DNA from: Datisca glomerata
Taxonomy: Eukaryota > Streptophyta > Magnoliopsida > Cucurbitales > Datiscaceae
Reading direction: 5' to 3'
Assembly (NCBI GenBank): GCA_003255025.1
Contig: QANY01005476.1
Location: 1-64,000 of the forward strand
DNA: 64,000 bases
Made by a program: the position numbers and the translations under genes. Numbering within the stretch: position 1 is the stretch's first letter; the number at the start of each line of letters is the position of its first letter. Shown one piece after another: positions 1 through 14,000 of the stretch. Below the pieces are notes generated by a model that was given only the letters and a program-made list of their open reading frames with translations, was not told where the DNA came from and ran no database searches.

Positions 1-2160
1 CCTCATAGCATTTACGCTTGAGGCATTTCCTTTACAAAACTAATCTAAAATAAACGTATGATTTGACTTTAATATTAACTATCTTTAAAACATGTTGTAG
101 TATTTGAATTTATTAGCTTATTTATGATCTTTATATTACATTATATAGCATTACTCTTTGAATAGTATAAGAAATAATTTTATTCCATCACTTTGTCATA
201 CTCTTAGAAAATAACTATCATATTAAGAGATAGTTAATATATAATGTATTTCCCTAAATTCATTTATATGAATTTTTCATGTTCCCCATATCATAAAAAT
301 TACAACATGTTTAATTTATAAATTAATAACAAAAAAAATATTATATGATTTTAAAAAAATATTCATTGTATAAAATATCTCAAATTTTATCTTGATGGAG
401 ATTCATTTCTAATTTCACAATATTATAAAACTATTTAGTTTTATTAACAATTTAAAGCTAAATTGACTTTAAATAGAAAAATATAATGAACATAATTGCA
501 TTATATGATTTAAATGAGAAAAAAATGAAATATTCAAATTGTACTATATTTTAAGAGTCATAAAGGGTAAGGGGAAAAATTAAAAGTTTTTCTCATTTAA
601 ACATATTTTAATACAGTAAAGATAAAGATTTAGTGAGCCCATAAAAAATATTTATAGTTGATGTTTATTCAAGATATAGTCTAATTTTATATTATGTGTC
701 TATAATATAGCTACTTAGTGATCTGTTTTGAAGAGTCATATTTACTAATTATTAAAGTTTAGGTGTATAAATTACTAGATTTAAAAGTTCAGTTGCCAAA
801 ACTAAAAGTTTACATTTAATCCTGAAATTCTATTAATATATATATTTTAAATTTGAACTAACATATCCTCAATGCTATAACATTTTCATAAAGATATTTG
901 AAACAAAAACATTTTCATGAAGATAAACACGGATCATTTAAAAATTGAAAACATTTATTTTTTAATAATAAATAGATATATTTAAAGTAAACACGGATCA
1001 TTTAAAAATTGAAACATTTATTTTTAATAAAAAAATAGATAAACTTTCTCACACTGTTTAAAAAATTACAACACTATTAGTAAATCATAAACTTCTTCAA
1101 TTCCATTACATGACTCTAATATTGTCTAGAAATAGCATCAGAAGCAACCATGTCAAAACATTTAGTTGGAAATCAATCTGATCGCTCTTGGAAAACTCAT
1201 AATGACTTTCAATAGTGAATTATATAATTCACAGAACACAAATATTTAATTTAAATGCACTGTTATTTAAAAATAATCCACATATGTATTTTCAAACCTC
1301 ACAATTTATTTATAAATAAAAAAAGATAGGAGGTGGGATTGATCCCATTATTTGATGGGGAATATCACGTCCACTCGTCACCGTGTAATGCCTCATCTAC
1401 TACATTTATGTCGAGGTTAAAACTTAAAGGTAATCGAACATAGTAAGTGATCAAACGTAGATACATGACATATCCAAGAACCACTTGGAAGATTTTATCC
1501 TTAAGTTTATGTGAAAACATACCACTAATATACAGTTGAGCAAACTCTTGGGGCGACCTCACCATTTTCTTTGATAATCACTAATTTATATATATATATA
1601 CACGATATTTAGGAAAAATAAATTTCTATATAATAAGCTTAACAAGAGGTAAAGAAATAAGTGGAATTAGAAGAAAAAAGAATTCAAAGATTATTGCAAT
1701 AAAATTCATTCATACAACTATTTTACTCTACATATTCTAAATGCTCCGATCAATAAAAATATAATTCTCCACATTTTCTTTTCAATATTTATACTAATTT
1801 ACAATTTCCAAATATAGCCAAGTCTATTAAAAAAAGTAAAGGGAGAGGACTGTCCAGAAAAGAAAATTCCGAAAGAGTTTCAATTTGGAGGGAAAATTAG
1901 GAAACAATAACAGCTTCTGTTACGTGCTTATGATTAGGGTCAAATCCGTACTTTTCACTCCATCCCTCATGCCTCCTCAGTTCCCAGCACTTCTCTGCCT
2001 CTTACTGTTTAAAGTCTTTATATGATATGAAACCAATGTGATCGATTTCGCTCTCAGTATAATTCTTTTTCCGATTTTCCCTCACCTTCTAGCTCACTTC
2101 CTTTTGTTTCCAGAAAATAATTCTCAGGAAACAAGCACCAAGTAATTTATTCAGTCACAG
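1..2160. other. AT-rich intergenic DNA upstream of the exostosin gene
   Basis: No gene is supported here. The stretch is very AT-rich with only short open frames. The one clear structure is a direct tandem duplication of about 64 bp, beginning at 924 and again at 988 (shared words include acacggatcatttaaaaatt). The last 200-300 bases before 2169 are less AT-rich and probably hold the promoter and 5' leader of the next gene; no certain TATA box was assigned. Confidence 0.6.
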
Positions 2161-2168
2161 GAAGAAAA

Positions 2169-5100
2169 ATGGAGGCATGTCGTCGATACTCTGTTTACGC
2201 AGTCTCTTCTATGTGCGCTGCGATGATTGTCGTCGTTTTTATGGTTTCGAATGATTTCAATGGGTTCATTGGATTTTCTGGTTCGAATTTTGAGTACTCT
2301 GTACCACTCGTTCAGTTTCATAGACAGATTCGGAGCTCTGATCACATTCGAGCAGTTCGTTCACCAGGATCTGTTACTGCTCTGCGTATGAATCGACTGA
2401 ACAATAAAACCGTACTAGTAGTCTTCTCTCTCTCTCTCTCTCAAAATTTTATACTACTGGATATAAATAGAATGAATACAAAAGATATGATCGGCTTCTT
2501 GTATCTCCTCCTGCTTTCTTAGTTTTAGTAGTTTGAAATTTTCTCGTCTGATTTTCGATCACTTTGGCTTAGATAGAACTCCTTTTTCTCTTGCTTCCTA
2601 CCTTAGAACCTCGCACGCTTCTTCTCGCTAAAACCTTTCCACACTCGAACTTGTAATTTCTCTCCTTATTGTATTCCGAAATTTTAAGAGGTTAATTTAA
2701 TTGATCTGCTTGTGCATGTACAGAGAAAAGCAACCGATAAACTTAGGAGTCAAGAAAAGCTTGAAGACGGTCTAGCTCGAGCAAGAGCTTCAATCCGCAG
2801 AGCGGCTTCAAGTCCAAATCACTCGTCAACGATCAACGACCATGATTACGTCCACTCAGCTGAAGTTTACCATAACCCAAACGCATTTTATCGGTAATCG
2901 TTCTTCTTTTCTTCTATAGTTTTTCGGTCTCCTTTCAAAATTCTCCTAACGGACTATATATAAAATAAACAAAAATATTTTTTTACACTGCTTCACATCC
3001 AAGTCACACATTTTCCAGAGTCCAATCTGGGGTGATTGATGAATTGTGCGTACTCGTGCCCTCGACCTGACTCTAGGCGTGTCAAGTGCGCACTCAACTC
3101 AATCGTCATTCTCATTTGCTATCAGGAATCAGGATTCACAGACCACTCAATTTTCATTGCGAAGAAGGAAAAACACATTTCACTCAAAAACCATAAAAAT
3201 CGCTGAATTGAACCCTATTAATTTCGAAAATTAATACAGTTTTTCTTATTCGGTTACTTTACGTCCCATCCCCCAAATTCCAGCCCATTGAAAAATGGCT
3301 ACAATTTAATTGGTCTACTTTCCAGTCACCCTAAAGCCTAAACTTGGCCAATTATATTATAATATTAATAAAAACGTCAAATAAACGCAATTAACTACAT
3401 TTACTGTTTCCTCATAGTTATTGTGCAATCATTTCTGCAGTTATTCATTAACCTGATGTAATAATCAGTGTTTAATTCTGAAAGCAAAGGCATAGAGTAA
3501 TGATGAATTTTAAGTTCTCACGTCTCGAGCTAGAGTGGCTCCCAAACCACTCCAGCGCAGTACTCAATAGTCGGTAGTCGGTACCTTCATTAAAAACAAT
3601 TGGTGACCTCTTCTTTCTGATTTCTTTCTATTGCAATGTAACAGAAGCTACTTGGAGATGGAAAGAAGATTCAAGGTCTATGTGTACCCAGAAGGAGACC
3701 TACCAATCACTCATGATGGGCCATGTAAAAATATATACACAGTCGAAGGGAGGTTCATTCACGAGATGGAATACGGTGTGGGCCGGTTCAGGACAAGGGA
3801 TCCACACCAGGCCCACGCTTACTTCATGCCTTTCAGTGTAACCTGGATGGTTAAGTACCTCTACAATCCCCTTAGTAATTATAACCTTACACCTTTAACA
3901 CAGTTTGTGTCCGATTACGTTAGAGTCGTATCCGTGAAGTACCCATTTTGGAATAGAACTCGTGGGGCAGACCACTTCATGCTTGCCTGTCATGATTGGG
4001 TTAGTCTTCTTGCCCTCTCCTCCTCTTCTTTGTTTATCATGCAAAGTGTAGTAGTCTTATGGATCACTCCACTTCTACTTTTCACACATACCTACTTTGA
4101 TGCACGGATGCTACAAAAGCATGACAACTTAAAAGGTGAACCCACGGTGGTGCAATTATGTCGTACATACAACTTACAAGTATTGCAGGGAAAGTCTACA
4201 GTATAGGGGTATCAGTGCAGGGGTAAATAGACCCTTAGATCACTTCTTGTGGATCCCATGTGGCGATCCAATGGTCTATTGATCTCGATAATTTAGAAGA
4301 TCATTTTGGTAATTTATTAACATCATCTACTTATATATCAAAATATTTTTATATTTAAATAATGTTATATAGTACTGTGATAGCTCACAATTATAAGCGA
4401 GAGAATAATTATCATACCGTAGATAATGTAATGTTGAACATCTAAATATATTTAAAGAAGCATTCGAATTAAATGTGCAATAACTTTAGAATTACATATA
4501 TTATTGAGGATTTGATAGTAGAGGTCAAATCTGCGATATTGTACATGGGTGTACTGTTTTATGTATCATGTATCAATTTAAGTTTGAGATCAATGTTCAA
4601 TTTATATATATTGTCCATGTACTATTATTCTGTTGCCGATGTACCAATTTTCCGATACCTCTGTGTACTGGAGAACGACCAATCAAAACCATAATGTACA
4701 CAACCTTCTGCATACCACAACTAATGTGATCCTCCAACTAACCACAATCAATTGCAGGGTCCTCATGCATCACAAGGAAATCCTTTTCTGTACAACACAT
4801 CCATCAGGGTACTCTGCAATGCCAACACCTCAGAAGGCTTTGATCCAATAAAAGATGTCAGCCTCCCCGAAATCCACCTTAAAGATGGCAACATATCCCC
4901 CAAACTCCTCCACTCCTCCCCATCAAACACCTCACCTCCCTACCTCGCATTCTTCGCCGGCGGTGTCCACGGTCCAATCAGACCCATCCTCCTCCATCAC
5001 TGGAAAAACCATGACAATGATATCCGTGTCTATGAATGCCTCCCAAAGAACCTCGACTATTATACATTTATGCTTAGCTCTAAGTTTTGTTTATGCCCAA

Positions 5101-5423
5101 GTGGGTACGAAGTGGCTAGCCCTAGAATAGTGGAGGCGATTTACGCTGAATGCGTGCCGGTGATTTTATCGGAGAAGTACGTGTTGCCCTTTAGTGATGT
5201 GCTGAGGTGGGAGGCATTTTCGATTCAGGTAGATGTATCTGAAATTCCAAGGTTGAAGGAAATATTGAGAGCTGTTTCAGATGAGAAATATAATAGGCTT
5301 AAGAAGGGTTTAAGGATTGTGAGAAAGCATTTTGTGTTGAATCAGCCAGCTAAGAGATTTGATGTTTTCCATATGATTCTACACTCTGTTTGGCTCAGAA
5401 GATTAAATGTGAGACTCGATTAG
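2169..5423 (+). CDS. Exostosin-family (GT47) probable glycosyltransferase, four exons
   Basis: Predicted Golgi type II membrane glycosyltransferase of the plant GT47/exostosin family, which builds cell-wall polysaccharides; the substrate cannot be read from sequence. Exons by phase: 2169-2411, 2724-2893, 3645-3999, 4758-5423, all with GT/AG introns, giving 477 residues, a normal length for the family. A hydrophobic anchor lies near residues 14-27. Family blocks are visible in order: RSYLEMERRFKVYVYPEG across the exon 2/3 join, GADHFMLACHDWGPHAS across the exon 3/4 join, RVLCNANTSEGF, then SSKFCLCPSGYEVASPRIVEA and PFSDVLRWEAFS in the C-terminal half, ending FHMILHSVWLRRLNVRLD. The start is the first Met before the anchor. 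Closest relatives are probably the At5g25310/At5g11130 type. The weakest join is exon 1/2, where the donor is GTACTA. No break was seen. Confidence 0.88.
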
Positions 5424-5745
5424 TATTGTTCTTTTTTCTTCTTTTTGATACAATAATCCTTACGGCTACCTTAGTTAGAACTTAGAACTCAGAATTAAAG
5501 AAATTAAAGAGAAAAAAAGTATATATTTTTCAACTCTACTTGATGCATGGAACAGCTATAAGAGTTACTGTCTCAACCTTTTGCATGCACCATGGAGATG
5601 CAAATTTCAATTTCTCGTGTGCTTGTTTAAATTTTGTTTCGCAAGTAAGTTTGAATTATTTATTTGTATTGTAAGTCAAAAAAAGCTATTTATTTTTGTT
5701 TACTTGCATTTACGTTCTGTCAACAAACATCCTCCAGTACTATGT

Positions 5746-5806
<61 letters not shown>

Positions 5807-7160
5807 GGAATCGGGTAGAGCTTTAAAAAGTTGTGAATTTAATCATCATTTAAAGTGTTTAAAATTGTTCTCATTTTTATACCCCTTAACTAAGAGTAAT
5901 GGAAATTATAGTCTAAAACTTTAGAAATGATGCCTATAGCCATTTAATTTTTGAAATTTCATCACTAACACATCCATTAGATAAAACTAACAGAACGATC
6001 ACGTGCTAGAATCAGATTTGAGGCTTATAAACACCATCTTCACATTAATTCTCTCACTTAGAGCAATGGGCTTTCACATTTCTCTCACCCCGACTCTTTT
6101 TCTCCTTCACAATCTTCACTTTTCTCTCTCAGGGAACGATTCAAGCTCGAGCTTCTCGCACCAGTGTAAGAATGTATCCTCTCCTTTGCTTCTATGGCAA
6201 TGTCTGCATTCAGAAGACCTTATGGAATTGAGATTCTACAGGTTTGCTACTTCCCATGGGGTTCAAGAGAAATTTCATCAACATGGACGACGGGTGGCAT
6301 ATCAAAAATTAAAGACTATAATTTCATTTTCCAACTTTTGGGATCAAAATGTTTATTCCTCACTGTTTAGGGGATACAGGAGGCTTTTTTTTATTATGAA
6401 AGTCATTGTTCATGTAATTACGCAAACCATCTTCCATCTGAAGATCATTTCACTATGAAACTTCTCACATTTCCAAGCCACGTTGTGATAAATACCTTAT
6501 CTATAATCAATGTATGAACCCTACATCGTCACAGTACCGCTACTGCAGCAACAAGTCAAAGACTATAAATTTTGATTCATCTCAATCAACGGCTATCACA
6601 CCATCATCAATCCTATAATCATATATATTAGATTTCTGCTCTACGAAGTAAAAAAAGAAATCTGTAATCCTGGATCTCTGAAGCACTCTTTTCATCAGCG
6701 TACTCAACAATGATAATCGACAGCTGACCAATCTCCATAGCAATTTGGAGTAATGAGAGATGGGTTTGAAAATCTTGAGGCAGAGGCAGACACGTATCTG
6801 AAATTCAAGACCATTATGCCATTAGAAGGCATCCCAATACAAAGACTTGAGGGGGGAAGGACCTATAATTTAATTTAATTCAAGGGGTAAAAATATAGGA
6901 TAAAAGGCGAAATTTCGTACTGTTAGTTCTATTAGACTCAAACTCATGAGTATGAGGAGAACCCTACCTTATCCATACATCTTTGATCTGTGCTTATATT
7001 TTCACTTTCCCCATAAATGTTTGCTCCAACAGGCCCCATCAGTCAAAAATGCCAAGAAATGACTCAAAGAAATACCATTCCCTTTATTTTGTGCCTTCAC
7101 CAAGTTTCAATGGGTGAATAAATGCCTCAATTCCAATGTCCCTTTGGCGGTAGATAGGTA
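5424..7160. other. Intergenic region between convergent genes, with 3' flanks
   Basis: Holds the 3' flank of the glycosyltransferase and, near 7000-7160, the likely 3' UTR of the minus-strand TRAF-like gene. A pure ATT/TAT microsatellite runs about 5747-5805. The 151-codon open frame at 6003-6458 has no recognisable domain and is not called. Confidence 0.6.
5747..5805. repeat. (ATT)n microsatellite
   Basis: About 59 bases of uninterrupted trinucleotide repeat, roughly 160 bp into the 3' flank region of the glycosyltransferase gene. Likely length-polymorphic. Confidence 0.95.
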
Positions 7161-10100
7161 TTAGGTATGGTTGAACCAGGGTCTAGCTGCACCATTGACA
7201 TGCCCATTGCTGTGAATTCCAGCACCATTCTGAATGAGAGAAGGTGGTAATCCAACAGCCATAGGCGGTGGTGAAGCAGCGTATAGCCCGTGAGGGAGGG
7301 TGTGGGAGCTCACAAGAGGACTGCCAGCTGGACTCCCTTTACGCTGCTGAAGGGCATGGATTTGCCTGAGCCCTTCTTCATGAATACGAGATAGAGTCTC
7401 TAGCTCCTTCATTGACAGAGCTTCTAAACCGGCGCCATAGAGAGGTGCATGACGTGACATTTCTTCTTGGAGTGAAGATTCAAGTGTGTGGATGTATTGC
7501 TGCAGTATAAAGAGTTGAGTCAACTCAGCAAATTGTCTAATACTAAGTTGGTATTGAACAAAAGTATAAACAAAGTTTCAAGCCAAGACCTGGCAAGCCT
7601 GCAACTTTGACTCCATCCCATCTATGTATGCTTCACATCGAGAAATCTGCTCCTCCTTCTCCCTCTTTTCTCCTTCGGTTTGTCCAACAGTTTGTCTTAA
7701 CCGTCGAACTTCGTCCTCAAGGGACTGCCTGATTTCCTCCCGAGTCACATTCTCAGTCGCGTATCTTTTCAGTTCTTCATCAAATCTTTTCCGTGCAGCT
7801 TCTGCACTCTTTAGCCTCTCAGCAAGTGCGTTCTTTTCCTTGACTACTTTCTGCCACATAACAAGTTTTCCAAATTAGCCTTCAACTAATTACACAATAA
7901 AACGTCCATTTGTTCAGTAGCGCATGCATGTGCTTAGGAAAGGCAGAAGAACTACTTATTAATTCCATACCTTCAATTCATCACGCTTTCGGGATTTCAA
8001 TTGGGAGATCTGTGACTCTGCATCATGAAGATGATTCTGAAGAACTTTCTTCTCTGCAATGAGCTTGACAAGTTCATCATCCCTCTCTGAACGAAGCCAT
8101 TCAAGCTGACTCTCAATTTCTTGCATCTGTTCCAAAAGTTCTTTCTTCTCACGAGCAAAGCGGTCCAGCTCAGCCTTCATTTCAGACTGCATCCAATTTA
8201 AGATTTTGAGTATAATACTCTCCGAGAAAATGATATATGTATGAGAATATTTGCTTTAAGTAGCCAAGTAGCAATTTACCTTGAGACGATTGTTGGTGGC
8301 ATCAGATTCACATAGCTTTTGGGATAGGATTGCTTTCTCCTTAACCATACTTGAAGTCTCCGCTTTTCTTTCTTCACGTAATCGGATAATTTCATCTTCG
8401 GTGGCACATAACTGGTGCCAAAGTGCAGCTCGATCAACACTTGCAAGTTCAGCAACATCTCGCATCATGTTCAAAACTGGTCTGATGATCTCTCTTTCCT
8501 CGCTAACCAATGTAACCAATATATCCAAATCTAGATCTACTTCACGACTATTATCTATAGTACTGGTGGCACGGTCAACAAGTCTTTTCAGCATCCTCCC
8601 CCTGTAAGACTCACCGGCATACCATTTAAACAATATTGTGTAGAGCGTTTTCACAAATCCTTTAACACAAGGGTCTCTTGAGAGTGCCAATGTTTCAGCA
8701 AGACCAAGAATTGAGGTAAAATCATCTTGTTGGACTCTCAGCTGCTCACTGGCTTCCCCCTCTAATGCAGGATCTGCGCATTGAAAGTCTTCAGAAGAAA
8801 ATCTGGCATTATGATTCAATCTCTGCGCAACGCGCCTTTCCAAAACGATGGCTAGAGACTGGGCCACGATAACACCTCGAGCGACAGCTCTCTCAAATGT
8901 CTGAGAAGCTTCAGCAGCAAGGCAAGGTATTGATAACATCTCAATTAGAATATAGATATCAGAAAAATGGTGATCAGTATGCAAGGCATGCTTGTCCAAC
9001 GCATGCAACCTCTCAGATTTAGGACCATGTTCACCAAATAAGAAGAGCTCAGAGGGGGCTGTTGAGTGGATTTCACCAACATCATCATCACAATCAATGT
9101 CTCTAAGCATAACTTCAGCAACATCTCCCCAGCTATTTACAGTTCTACTTAACAAATCAAGGACACAAGGAGACACCTCAATTCCCAAATTCTTTAACCT
9201 AACACGAACAGATCTGACCTGTAGGAGAGAGAAGACAACCAAAAAGTTGCACATTTAGCAATGAGAAAGCGTCCCAGACAACAAAAAATTAAAGAGTGAT
9301 GTGGTATGTCAAAGGAATAATATTTCTGTATGATTCTATCTACATACGGCTTCAGGGAGTTGTTCGCACTGAGCAGCAGCTTTAAACACAAAGTCTATCG
9401 TAGCAGCAAGAGGTTCATCATTTGAGTCTGCCAAAAGCCCAAAGGATTTGAACAAAACTCGTTCCCACACTTCACTGCCACAATCCAGTTGACTAAGGGC
9501 ACCCAAAACCTAACAAGAAAAATATGTCAAAATCAAGAGAAGAGAGATAATTATTTGCATAATTATAAAGGCTGCATGTATCATGCAGCAAACTGCAGTC
9601 TTTTGAGCTGGCCTTGTTTCTAAATAAAGCTCGAAAAGCCGTTTCCTAAATGAGGTCAATAGGTAACAAAATGGAATATATGACTCAAGGACTTACAGGT
9701 ATCCGCAATCCAGGTTCTGCATCTGGCTTTTGAAGTCGTTCAAGAAGCACACAGGCAGCCAGTGGATGTTCTGATGGCTCAACCAATTTGGGCACCAATG
9801 CGTACAGATCTGGTTGCAAATGCTTGGGAGCTTTATCAAGCACAAGAGAGATCTTTTGTGCAGATTGAGGCCGTCTTCGTGGCTCAGGACAACCTTGGGG
9901 AACAGCTCCATCTAGAGCTCTCAGTGAATTTACGATCAATCCTAACAGCTCCTCAGACTGCTCTGGCCACTTAGTCTGAAATTCAATTTATACCACTCAT
10001 CAATATCGAAAAACCTCTAGGAAAGTTCAGTATAGGGGTGCATAACAAATGTACCTTCGCGCGTATGGAAACATTTTCCGAAACCTCAGCAGAAGTTTCA

Positions 10101-13100
10101 GGAGGAGAAATCGGCTCTTCTGGAAAAGATTTTCCCGGAAGTCCAACTCTAACCACATCACAGCTTTGTACAGCAGATGCACTACTAGTTCCATCAGCTA
10201 CATCCAACCTATCATAAAGGGGAAAATGAGCAGATTCTGTTGCTCCATTTTCCCTGCCACATTCCACTGGAGTTGTAGCTCCGCTGCTATCCACAGAGGG
10301 CTTTGAGTTTGCATCTGAAGGGTCTCCAGAGCTCCCTTCCGACGGTTGGCAACATTCAACCATTATATCAAGAAGCAAATCAATAATTGCTTGCTGTAAA
10401 ACTTTAACCCCCATCAGCAAATTCATCAAACTGGGAGAAGATTCATCATTTTTGGTTGCCTTCTTCCCATCATTACTACAGGAAAGCTTTGTAGGAAGTA
10501 GCAAACGTTTTACTTTAGCAGGATCATCAAGATAAACACGAAGACCAGTAAGAAAACCAGCAATTGCACCGGCATCCATTAATAGCTTTTCTCGTAATGT
10601 GACTTGAGGTTGTGAGGGATTGTCATCATACGTCAAATGAAACCCAGCTGTAGACAGAAGATTTCTAAAGATATCTTCTTCATCTCCACTAATTCCTTCG
10701 CTGTCTTCAGAATCAATGAGTTCATCAGGATCAGTAGTCAAAGCATCCTGATCATCTTCTGAGGCAAAAACCTAACAAAAGGGAGAGCAAACATGAAAAC
10801 ACGGAGAAAACGACCATGAAAATTAAAATTGAAAAGTTTCTTTTCAGACATAAACAGCCTTGCAAAATAAAAATTGATCCGATACTAGACCTGAAATTTC
10901 TAATACATCTGATTTTGAATATGAGAATATGCAAACCACCTACCTAAGGAAAAAAACACCCTAAAATAATCACCCAAGAATTTAGTTTTAGTTTGACAGA
11001 AAGTTCTAAACTCATCAAATTAAAAGCAATTAGACTTATTTAAGATTTCAATGAAGTACACGACTTTTGCCAAGAACGAGAAGAGGGCAACTTTAATCAA
11101 CAATCAGAAGAGGGGCAGATTCTCTTGCTTTGAGAACGTGATTCACTGTTTGTAATTTTTCAATTAGTAAATACTGTTTACAACGAATCCAAAAGTTTCA
11201 GATCAGTCCAATAAATACTAACCTCAAGATCTGAAAACTCAAACCACGGGCAGCAATCTAATATTTCACATACAAAAACAACTGTATCACGCATGAGAAA
11301 ACCTGCATCTGCTTCCAGCATATCTGAAACCTTCATGAATTGCAAGACGGAATTATTCCATGTCTTTGTACAAATAGAAGACTCCTTCCACACAGTTTTG
11401 GTAGGGTTCTTTTGATTCACCACAGCCATTTTGTACCTGATCCAGAAGTTTTTATCCGGATCACTACCAACTGACTGATCACTCTCTAGGTAGATACATA
11501 TGGTGTCAAAGGACTCATAGACACCTGCATCATGAGAAAGACACACTCAACATATAAAAAACGCTCCACCATTCAGGAAATATGCAAGAGATCATGACCT
11601 ACCAATCCGAAGCTCACATCCTCCAGCTTGAAAGAATTTGCTAAATATCTTTCGGCTTTCCATTATTTCTTTAAAGGATAGAAAGTTCTCCACCTTCCAT
11701 GTAAATGAACTTCTTTTCATAGTCTTATCTATATGAGAACCCCCATTAGTCAACTCAGTATCCTGATCAATAAAATCCTGTATAATAGATGTCTCCTTCA
11801 ATATAAGGACCTCTGCAGAAAATACAACAGCATCCTGAACAAGAAATCCAGAATCTTGATCAAAGAGACTAGTCAGCGTCACAAATTCACGCCATCCCCA
11901 GTCTTTTGCAGCTTTGGAGTAGCGATTTTGAGATTCCTTTGTAACAGACTTCTCCTCCATTTTCTGGTTCACGACTGACAACCTATGACTCACAAAACAA
12001 CTCCAGTCACTGGAAGTATTTCGTGAATCTGTAACTTCAAGAAACACTGAAAGGTGACATGGTGGTTGAGACTGCCCTGATACCATCAAGCATAGGGGAA
12101 ATTTTTGTCAGTGCATACTCGTAAAACAGAGTATAAATACTCTGGTCCAATTCCAACTAAATCAAACAGAAGCTCAAATAATATATGTCAGCAACGAAGG
12201 ATATATATAATCTCTGCGACATAATTCCTAAAGCAGGCCCACAACTCTACAACACATCAAAAAAACTCTCGAAGAGGTATATGCTGCATATCAGAAGTTT
12301 TCACAGTTTCACTACATGCAATTCTTGAAAGATAATTTGAGCAAACATAATCCAAGCTCAAAAAACTTGAACAAGGATGAGAGTCTAAGCCATAAGACAT
12401 GGCACATGGTGGCTTGTGTCTCTTGATACTGAGAGATGGGTACAAAGTTTTAATCAGACAACATCAATCTGTCGTATATAAGCTGAGGGGATAGGAATAT
12501 TGTACCTCGAGGATAAACAATGAGACGACAATCCCGGTTCCCAATCTGAAATCTCCTGCTTTTAATGCTAAGGCCCGTTATCTTCCTCTTCTTCAAAAGA
12601 TCCTTTAACCTTGTGAAGTTTTCAATCCTCCAAGTGAATTTCCCCATATGCCCATCTGATTTTCTCGCTGCATTCCCATTTCTCCCTCCAATCAATCCAC
12701 CATTCTTTGAGAAACTACTGAACTCTTTTATCACATGAAAAGATGTACTAAAAACGGCAGTATCATCAACCAAAAATCCAGAATCTGTCCCAATAAAATC
12801 AGACATCTTCATATAATCATTCCATCCTAAACTAGTATTGTCCCCACTCTTGTTATCAGCGGCAAACCGCCCATAAGAGTCCCTATGCATGTGATTCGAC
12901 CCAGGCTTCTGGTTCAACACAGACATTCGAAACAAACACCAACAACTCCTATCAGACAACATGATTGTCTTCTCTGCGTCCTTACTCTCCAAACACATTG
13001 ATAAATACTCAACCCCATTAACCGAGCTTTGATAAACGCTTATCCTCAAATTGCACTCCCCCGCTGGAAACACAGGGCTCATTATTTTCTGGGTTTTTAT

Positions 13101-13859
13101 CATTTCTTTAAACAAACTAAAATTATGCACTTTCCAAGTAAACTTGCCGCTCAGCACATCCGGCATGGGACCAGCAACAACCGAGGAAGCCGTCATCACT
13201 GATGACGCTGACGATTGAAGCTCATTGTCGCGGGTAAAATTGACGGATTCATTAAGAATTAGAATATCGGCAGTAATCAAAACAGAATCATTATTAAACA
13301 AATAACCCAGTTTGGAATCGAATATAGTGGAGGAGGGCGTGAAATCGCACCAACCATGGGACTTTTTCTTACTGGAGAAACGGTGCCAGGAATCCCGGTG
13401 AATGGTCTTGGTATCATCAAAACCATGGACAATGGCCAAGCGATAGCTGGCAAAGCAGTCCCATTTGGAGGATGATGTTCCGCGAGGGTCCATGATTTGA
13501 AGGTAGATTGAGATGTAACCTGGCAGAGCCTGGGAGTCACCCTTCGGATATATCAAGAGGCGGCAATCGTATCCTCCGACCTCGAAATACTTGCTCCATA
13601 GTGCCCTAGCTTTGATTCTCGGGAAATTATGAACCGTCCACCGGCAAACCGCAGAGAACTCGCCGCGACGTTCCACAGTCACTGTTTCTTGGGCCCCGCT
13701 GCCATCCCTGGAACCCACAGTCAAATCCTCCACTGCTGCAGAGGAGATTGACTGGGACTTTTCCGACGAGGATGCAGTGGCGGCGAGTTGTGATTGGTCC
13801 GATAAATCGGTAATAGAGGATGATGACGAAGAGACTGCCTCGGATACACTCTGTTTCAT
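7161..13859 (-). CDS. TRAF-like protein with four MATH domains and C-terminal coiled coil (frameshifted)
   Basis: Large MATH-domain protein resembling Arabidopsis At2g25320; precise role unknown, MATH domains usually bind partner proteins. Ten exons by phase: 13859-12506, 12076-11603, 11524-11223, 10772-10055, 9975-9697, 9509-9348, 9218-8280, 8186-7971, 7850-7590, 7499-7161. Joined length is about 1680 residues, close to the recalled Arabidopsis length. A Ser-rich N-terminus (1-60) precedes four MATH repeats starting near residues 71 (CRWTVHNF), 238 (KFTWKVHNF), 407 (KFTWRIENF) and 575 (SFTWKVENF). An acidic linker, a long helical region and coiled coil (exons 7-9) and a Gly/Pro/His-rich tail ending PWFNHT follow. 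Odd: in exon 4 the run of four T (minus strand, about 10739-10743) adds one base; reading on from exon 3 gives VFASEDDQDAFDY then stop, while the following frame restores LTTDPDELIDSEDSEG. Either an assembly error or a broken allele. Confidence 0.87.
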
Positions 13860-14000
13860 TTTGAGGGTTTTGTTCCTTGGGTTTGTTTCTCTCTCCGCCT
13901 TCTTTTCTTTGATGAACTTCTAGAGAGAGGGAGAGGGAGAGGGGTGGACAGAGGGTAAGAAGAGGTAGCTTCGGACAAACAAAGGGCAAGCATGATGCTT
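13860..14000 (-). promoter_or_regulatory. Probable 5' UTR and proximal promoter of the TRAF-like gene
   Basis: Sequence just upstream of the minus-strand start holds a CT-rich leader (minus sense) around 13920-13960, typical of plant 5' UTRs. No certain TATA box was assigned. Confidence 0.4.

Noticed and set aside
6003..6458. 151-codon plus-strand frame
   Set aside because: No domain, biased composition of untranslated DNA, and no promoter or intron structure to support it.
8281..9258. Plus-strand open frames overlapping the TRAF-like gene
   Set aside because: They are reverse-strand shadows of exon 7, which has clean splice phases and conserved protein text.
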